From Bacillota bacterium (GTDB lineage Bacteria; Bacillota; Sulfobacillia; Sulfobacillales; Sulfobacillaceae), in the NCBI GenBank assembly GCA_023488565.1, contig JAMDDZ010000105.1, positions 1 through 10,251 on the forward strand: DNA of 10,251 nucleotides. The letters are read 5' to 3'. The number at the start of each line of letters is the position of its first letter. Position 1 is the stretch's first letter. Of the stretch, positions 6,057-10,251 are shown piece after piece. The position numbers and the translations under genes were made by a program. The notes below the pieces were generated by a model, which saw only the letters and a list, made by a program, of their open reading frames with translations, was not told the DNA's origin and did no database searches.

Positions 6057-7304
6057 TTGCCAAGTCTTCGCCAAATCATGGAACAAGTCGTCATAACCGG
6101 CATGGGAGTCATTTCTTCGATAGGTTTTACAGTCACTGAATATTGGTCAGCACTCGTAGATGGTCGTACGGCAATTGAGCCTACGACGGTGATCAGCTCC
6201 AATGGGAGTGTTGGACATTGGAGCCAAGTGGGGTCGGGTTTTAACCCTGCAGGCTATTTAGACCCCACTGTTCTTCGCACTACCGACCGGTTGTCACAGT
6301 TCGGTCTCTGTGCCGCCTCCCAGGCGGTCGAAACTAGTGGACTGGTGTCTTTGCCCAGTCTGCGAACGGCAGTGATTTTGGGATGTACCATGGGGAGCGT
6401 ACCGACTTTGCTGCAAAACCAATCTGAATACGATCAGGGCGGATCCAGCGGGGTACCCGCACGATTGATGTCTCAAATCATCCCCAATATGCCAGCTGCC
6501 CACATTGCTATGCGCTGGGGACTGCATGGCCCTCTGTTAACGATTAGTACGGCATGCGCTTCCTCTCTTGATGCCATCGGTCAAGCCGCTCATATGGTGG
6601 AACGAGGCGATGTCGATTTTGCTATTGCTGGGGGAGTCGACAGTCTTTTGGCTCCCCTGGTTTATCATAGCCTGGTAAATGCACGGGCGGTGTCCCGAGC
6701 GACCGATCCTCTTCGCGCATCACGGCCGTTTGACCGCGATCGAGACGGATTTGTGATGGGAGAAGGCGCTGGCATCGTAGTCTTGGAACGGGAGGAAACC
6801 GCACGTTTAAGGCGTCAACCAATCTTGGCGCGGATTCTCGGGTATGGTTCGGTAGCTGATGCTCATCATGTAACGTCTCCGGAACCAAGCGGGCGATGGG
6901 AAGCATTGGCTATGAAGCTAGCATTAAAAGAGGCAGGACTTAGCGATGAGAAACCGAACATTGATGCCCTAATTGCCCACGGCACAGGAACCAAAGTAGG
7001 CGATGCTGCAGAAATTCGCGCAATTAACGATGTTTTTGGGCGACACAGCCCAGCCCTGGACGTCACATCGATCAAGGGCCATATAGGCCATAGCATGGCG
7101 GCGTCAGGTGTAATGGCTGTTATCGCCGGAGTCGAAGCGATGATGCACGGACAATTGCCGGCTACCATGGGAACCACGACAGTGGACCCAGAGGCGCAGT
7201 TTGCAGTGGTGTTAAAACATCCAAAAACCATGGACATTCGCCAAATACAGATTAATGCCTTTGGGTTTGGAGGACAAAATGCAGCGATCGTGATGAGTCG
7301 ATAA
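6057..7304 (+). CDS. fabF: Beta-ketoacyl-ACP synthase II
   Basis: This complete condensing enzyme (415 residues) elongates acyl-ACP with malonyl-ACP in type II fatty-acid synthesis in the cytoplasm. The thiolase-fold catalytic set is intact: C167 in STACASS, H308 in AHGTGT, and K340 and H345 in KGHIGHSMAASG. The N-terminal VVITGMGVIS and the C-terminal NAFGFGGQNA loop are also present. I prefer the TTG at 6057 because GGGGAGGG (6039-6046) lies 10 nt upstream. The family usually starts at the equivalent of ATG 6078 (MEQVVITGMG), which has no ribosome binding site, so the start is uncertain by 7 residues. The ATG at 6047 is out of frame. No acpP, fabG or fabD is adjacent, so it is an isolated and possibly additional copy. 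It has its own promoter just downstream of an ISL3 remnant. A polyketide or special-lipid role cannot be excluded. Confidence 0.92.
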   Translation: MPSLRQIMEQVVITGMGVISSIGFTVTEYWSALVDGRTAIEPTTVISSNGSVGHWSQVGSGFNPAGYLDPTVLRTTDRLSQFGLCAASQAVETSGLVSLPSLRTAVILGCTMGSVPTLLQNQSEYDQGGSSGVPARLMSQIIPNMPAAHIAMRWGLHGPLLTISTACASSLDAIGQAAHMVERGDVDFAIAGGVDSLLAPLVYHSLVNARAVSRATDPLRASRPFDRDRDGFVMGEGAGIVVLEREETARLRRQPILARILGYGSVADAHHVTSPEPSGRWEALAMKLALKEAGLSDEKPNIDALIAHGTGTKVGDAAEIRAINDVFGRHSPALDVTSIKGHIGHSMAASGVMAVIAGVEAMMHGQLPATMGTTTVDPEAQFAVVLKHPKTMDIRQIQINAFGFGGQNAAIVMSR

Positions 7305-7381
7305 CGAAAGGGAATTACGGGGCTAGATTTTGACTGGCGAACTCAAAGTTTTTTGCCTTAAGGGGTGGAAGTCCTCCCAAT

Positions 7382-7641
7382 GCTAAAGTTATCTTGAGGG
7401 GCCAAAATGCCTTCTACGACGTAAACACCGTCGTCTAAGGGAAAGAAAAACGTCGTGGGAGAATTAGTATCTTCAGGGATTCTCTGACGTAGAAATCCTA
7501 TCCGTCGACGACTCAAAGTCCCGAATGTCTTACTCTTTGATGAAGGCCTGAGTCTTTCGCGTTATACGTAGTAGACACCTCTATGACGTCAAAGGTTTCC
7601 CTCTTAAGGGCTTTGGGCATCGGACTATAGATAACTTTAGC
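7382..7641. repeat. Inverted repeat pair, 13 bp perfect, arms about 240 bp apart
   Basis: GCTAAAGTTATCT (7382-7394) recurs as its exact complement at 7629-7641. Similarity extends outward in broken form: GTGGA at 7365-7369 against TCCAC at 7650-7654, with C-rich stretches between. The layout resembles the ends of a small mobile element or two inverted copies of an older repeat. Confidence 0.45.
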
Positions 7642-7814
7642 TAGGGGCATCCACTCAAAAAGGTTCTAGCAACGCTGCGGCATTGAGCTTCCGGATTGTG
7701 GCACCATTGACCCCAGGAATAAATTCCGGGGTATGCGGTAACGTTGCCTTTTCGACCAAGGACGTATATTGTCTCAGGCATGGAAGTGGGATGAGAATTT
7801 TTCTGGTGCGAGCA

Positions 7815-7863
7815 ATCGTGTCATCAAGTATTTGTTGGCAGCGCCGTCCTGATGACGATTTTT
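7815..7863 (+). terminator. Possible intrinsic terminator on the plus strand
   Basis: GTCATCA (7820-7826) pairs with TGATGAC (7850-7856). As an alternative with a bulge, ATCG (7815-7818) pairs with CGAT (7856-7859). The long loop contains GGCAGCGCC. Five Ts follow at 7859-7863. It lies some 500 bp after fabF, so it might end a fabF read-through or an unknown transcript. Confidence 0.3.
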
Positions 7864-7903
7864 AGAAGGATTTCGTCCCATTTTAGGTGTGGATCCATAA
7901 CTC

Positions 7904-7933
7904 TGGGGTGATCCTTGGAGAGGGATCACCCCA
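7904..7933. repeat. Perfect 11-bp hairpin
   Basis: TGGGGTGATCC (7904-7914) and GGATCACCCCA (7923-7933) form a perfect stem with an 8-nt loop. No U run follows on either strand, so a simple intrinsic terminator is not supported. It could be an RNA structure or a protein site. Confidence 0.6.
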
Positions 7934-8186
7934 CAGCGGAGCTAGTTCAGAACTCTGGAGAATTGAAAAGAATACGGCTGTCTCTTGTCCATATCGCAAT
8001 GCATCCTTATCAAGAAATCGCTAATCACACCTGGGACGACATGGAGGTTGCCGCTCCAACCGCTAATGGATTTTTGAACCTTGCCGACGTAGGTTAGTCA
8101 CCGGCAACATGGACAGTGGTATCCCAGGGTATTGTGGTCCCTGAAAATCAGGAGGGTTCAATGTGTTGTAAAATGGCCGCTGCCTA

Positions 8187-8211
8187 ATCATAATTCCGTG
8201 AAAGTTATGAT
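8187..8211. repeat. Short A/T-rich dyad downstream of the lipoprotein gene
   Basis: ATCATAA (8187-8193) and TTATGAT (8205-8211) are perfect complements with an 11-nt spacer. The dyad lies about 75 bp past the end of the leftward TPR lipoprotein gene. It is weak as a terminator because the stem is A/T-rich and no U run follows. Confidence 0.25.
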
Positions 8212-8284
8212 GAAGTGAGGATGCCGGATTCAACTTGCCGCAATCCTATGTCCTTTAAAAACAACCGACCCATACGTATACCCG

Positions 8285-8875
8285 TTATGATTTTCCCTGC
8301 GCCAGCAATTGTAGGTACTTATACAAGGGGTCTGTCTTCGGCAAGACCGTCAAAGCCTTTTTGGCGATTTGCTCGGATTTTGTGACATTGCCCAACTGGG
8401 ATTCCGCAAAGCTGTAGTTGAACCAACCGTAGTCATATCCCGGCTCGACTTTGGTCGCCTTTTGATAGTAGGTCGCAGCCGTGTTGTAGTTGTGGAGAAG
8501 ATGGGCGTAGACATTGCCCAGGTTGTTGTAGGCCAGTCCTTGATGGGGATTGGCGGTAATAGCCTGTTTATAATATTTGACCGCTTGGGAGGGCTTGTCA
8601 TTGGAATAGGCAGCGCGGCCGGCCTGAATTTGATCGATCCATGTCCTGGGATGAGCCTTTGCAAGATTCTCCCACTTGGCAAGATTCTTAGACCCTGCAT
8701 ATTGCGTATCGCCTTCCACGATAGTTGACGAGTGATTACTTTGCGTCGGCCCAGTGTGAGCTGGCGGAGGTGTTGCAGATTTAGAGGATTGAACTCCACA
8801 GCCCGCAAGCGTTGCAATTGCTAAGACACTGGTCAGTAAAAAGAGCGAATGGCGATGATTGCGATGAAGTATCAC
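8285..8875 (-). CDS. TPR-repeat lipoprotein
   Basis: This is a 196-residue exported lipoprotein. A basic start (HRNHRH) and hydrophobic core lead to the lipobox LAGC with the lipidated Cys at residue 26, so the protein should sit on the outer face of the membrane. A Ser/Thr/Pro-rich linker (about 27-55) follows. From about residue 75 to 185 there are tandem TPR-like helical hairpins (AGRAAYSNDKPSQAVKYYKQ, AYNNLGNVYAHLLHNYNTAA, GWFNYSFAESQLGNVTKSEQ) with the usual Gly, Ala and Tyr spacing and P at the repeat ends. TPRs bind other proteins, so a scaffold role in envelope assembly is likely, but no partner can be named. The GTG start has GGGAGGA (8886-8892, complement) 10 nt upstream. It lies 170 bp downstream of a surface-protein gene on the same strand, separated by a hairpin, so it may have its own promoter. 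Confidence 0.88.
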   Translation of the reverse strand: MILHRNHRHSLFLLTSVLAIATLAGCGVQSSKSATPPPAHTGPTQSNHSSTIVEGDTQYAGSKNLAKWENLAKAHPRTWIDQIQAGRAAYSNDKPSQAVKYYKQAITANPHQGLAYNNLGNVYAHLLHNYNTAATYYQKATKVEPGYDYGWFNYSFAESQLGNVTKSEQIAKKALTVLPKTDPLYKYLQLLAQGKS

Positions 8876-8984
8876 AGTTCTTTGTTCCTCCCATATCGTT
8901 ATAAAACCACCGGATGCGGCCAGTTCGGGCCCATTCCCGCGCTGGTACCGCTCCGGTGTTAATCATCTCGTTAACCGATTCCTA

Positions 8985-9017
8985 GGCTGATGGCGAGAGG
9001 CTCCTCTGCCATCAGCT
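8985..9017 (-). terminator. Hairpin between the surface-protein and lipoprotein genes
   Basis: CTGATGGC (8987-8994) pairs with GCCATCAG (9008-9015), extended by G-C at 8986/9016 and a G-T pair at 8985/9017. Inside, AGAG pairs with CTCT around a GCTC loop. It lies 29-60 bp after the surface-protein stop. No U run follows, so it may attenuate transcription or protect the RNA end rather than stop it fully. Confidence 0.5.
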
Positions 9018-9045
9018 CTCTAATACCAGCAAAGTCCAGAAAATG

Positions 9046-10251
9046 TTAGGACCCTGCACGCACATTGCCAAGTTCGGTATAGCTGGTACCAGTTGTCGAC
9101 TCTCCAAAGGAGTAAATGTATCCTTTGGTAGGAGTGAAAGCTGCACCCGACGTCAAAGTCCCCGAGTCACCTGAAGTGATGGCAGTCGTCCCATTATACA
9201 ATGTGATGGTCCCGTTGGGAGCAACGTTCGCCGAGGTCACCGGTGTATCACCATATGGCACCCCGATTTTTAGCGTAAATCCTTCAGACGAACCGGGTTG
9301 TACTTCTGCGATCTGGAAGTAGTAGTAGTTGGTGCTACCACTGGTTGCTGCAGGTTGCAATCCACTGCCGCTGAAGGCTAGCGTTACGCCATTTGCAGCA
9401 GACACGCTAGTCCCACTTGCTGCAATGTAAGTGCCATTAGCCAGGTTCACGTAGGTAGAAACTCCACTTGCTGTGTTGATGTCGACTGCGTTGCTAGTGG
9501 TTGCAATGGTGGTTCCATTGGCAATGGAGCCCTCCGCACCAACTCCGGTGGCTAAATCGCCGGTGTAGGTACTGGAATTCTCCACAAATACGATTCCGAC
9601 GCCGTTAGTAAAGGTCACTGTGGCAGTAGAGCCAAAGGGACCTGCGTCAGAGGTGCTTATTAAAAAGTTGCTAGCAGCGGTTAGCGTATAGCTACCGCTG
9701 ACAAGGTTGCCATATGCGTCCTTGAGAGTTACCTGCATGGCATGGGCAGTGCTGGACCCATTCTGCACTTCGCTGTTCAGCCAATAACCCTGGGTGCTAT
9801 GATAACCCAATTGTGGCCCGCCTTGTGACGGATCAAGAACTGTAGCGGCACTCGCAATAGCGGCTGGAACTACTGTGATGGTTCCAGTTTCTCCTGTAAC
9901 GTTGGTATTGCTATTTAACGTCGCTACAATCCGGCCGGTATCCCCTGCCACAGTATCTTTGTAGGTAGCGCTGACTTGCCCGTAGGCATTGGTAGTACCG
10001 GTGACTACGGTCAAATCGGCTGGATTCAAACTATTACTGGTGTTCCAAGTCACTGATTGACCGGAAATGGGATTGCCGTTGGAGTCGGTTAAGGTAAACA
10101 TCACATCTAATGTGCTTCCCGCACTTAAACTAGTAGGGGTTGTCACATTAGAGGTGAGGTTAGCAGGCAGTCCAGTCGAAATAGTGAGTGCCACGGTTTC
10201 GGTAGCTTGGCCTTGGGTATAAGTCACATCATAGGTTCCGTTGGCCGCCCC
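9046..10251 (-). CDS. Partial (C-terminal part) surface protein with Ig-like domain(s)
   Basis: The frame is open to the window edge; the GTG at 10227 is internal because GAANGTYDVTYTQG runs straight through it. About 401 residues are visible before the TAA. The first 125 or so hold a bacterial Ig-like (invasin/Big_1-like) domain (LSAGSTLDVMFTLTDSNGNP, SGQSVTWN, TNAYGQVSATY, VTGETGTITVVPA), preceded by the end of another repeat (NGTYDVTYT...ETVALTIS). The rest is a long Ser/Thr/Gly/Ala/Asn-rich, Lys- and Cys-poor beta-type region (KDAYGNLVSGSYTLTA, TFTNGVGIVFVE, YYYFQIAEVQPGSSEGFTLK) ending NVRAGS. There is no LPXTG motif, C-terminal membrane helix or visible S-layer-homology domain, so any anchor must be N-terminal, outside the window. 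An S-layer or adhesin-like role is inferred. Confidence 0.8.
   Translation of the reverse strand, partial: GAANGTYDVTYTQGQATETVALTISTGLPANLTSNVTTPTSLSAGSTLDVMFTLTDSNGNPISGQSVTWNTSNSLNPADLTVVTGTTNAYGQVSATYKDTVAGDTGRIVATLNSNTNVTGETGTITVVPAAIASAATVLDPSQGGPQLGYHSTQGYWLNSEVQNGSSTAHAMQVTLKDAYGNLVSGSYTLTAASNFLISTSDAGPFGSTATVTFTNGVGIVFVENSSTYTGDLATGVGAEGSIANGTTIATTSNAVDINTASGVSTYVNLANGTYIAASGTSVSAANGVTLAFSGSGLQPAATSGSTNYYYFQIAEVQPGSSEGFTLKIGVPYGDTPVTSANVAPNGTITLYNGTTAITSGDSGTLTSGAAFTPTKGYIYSFGESTTGTSYTELGNVRAGS

Larger units (their letters stand above)
7305..8284. other. 980-bp region without an intact gene
   Basis: No reading frame here has both a ribosome binding site and a recognisable product. 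The short frames at 7683-7865 and 7915-8097 (+) start at TTG without support. The region holds a diverged inverted repeat (7365-7654), several GACGT-containing words, a hairpin followed by five Ts (7815-7863), a perfect 11-bp hairpin (7904-7933) and a 7-bp dyad at 8187-8211. Some stretches read like broken coding sequence: minus strand 7344-7566 and 7659-7862, and plus strand 7912-8187 with one TAG. I recognise none of them. It may be a decayed gene or element, or contain an RNA gene. Confidence 0.5.

Noticed and set aside
6866..7237. 123-codon minus-strand frame inside fabF
   Set aside because: Antisense shadow of a gene with complete catalytic motifs.
8350..8817. 155-codon minus-strand frame inside the lipoprotein gene
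   Set aside because: It is an out-of-frame shadow of the TPR lipoprotein, Arg/Pro-rich and without a signal peptide or family match.
8898..8903. TATAAC as -10 for the TPR lipoprotein gene
   Set aside because: The start of transcription would fall on the ribosome binding site at 8886-8892 and there is no -35 match.

Overview
The window looks like chromosomal DNA of a Gram-positive bacterium of the Bacillota. The main reasons are a ydaO/yuaA-type (c-di-AMP) riboswitch ahead of a secreted 3D-domain wall enzyme, strong GGAGG-type ribosome binding sites used with ATG, GTG and TTG starts, a lipoprotein signal, and a candidate FapR-like operator before a fabF gene. An acidophile such as Sulfobacillus is a guess from overall style only.

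Left part (1-3990): the 3' end of an unrecognised, probably exported protein runs rightward and converges, 5 bp apart, on a leftward gene for a secreted peptidoglycan-binding/3D-domain protein. That gene has a long leader with a sigma-A-like promoter, an inverted repeat over the promoter, and a well-conserved c-di-AMP riboswitch. Divergent from it are a 2H-type RNA ligase/cyclic phosphodiesterase gene and, 29 bp on, a shortened stand-alone NuoF-like NADH/FMN/4Fe-4S protein. The two are probably one operon, which ends at a hairpin.

Middle part (about 4000-5905): a graveyard of insertion sequences. A nearly full-length IS1595/ISXO2-type transposase pseudogene has four stops and at least three frameshifts. 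It is followed by the C-terminal part of an ISKra4-type transposase (one frameshift), then the C-terminal part of an ISL3-type transposase (one stop) with its right terminal repeat. None is functional as read.

Right part (5906-10251): a complete ketoacyl-ACP synthase II (fabF) gene has its own extended -10 promoter and a FapR-like box. It is followed by about 980 bp without an intact gene, which holds diverged inverted repeats, two notable hairpins and some coding-like but broken stretches. Two leftward envelope genes close the window: a TPR lipoprotein, and upstream of it the C-terminal part of a large surface protein with an Ig-like domain. A hairpin lies between them.

Themes: envelope remodelling under c-di-AMP control, fatty-acid synthesis, a redox subunit without its partners, and decayed transposons. 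I found no CRISPR array, tRNA, rRNA or clear defence system. The best candidates for a second look are the riboswitch leader, the divergent NuoF-like protein, the FapR-like box and the structured 7.3-8.2 kb region.
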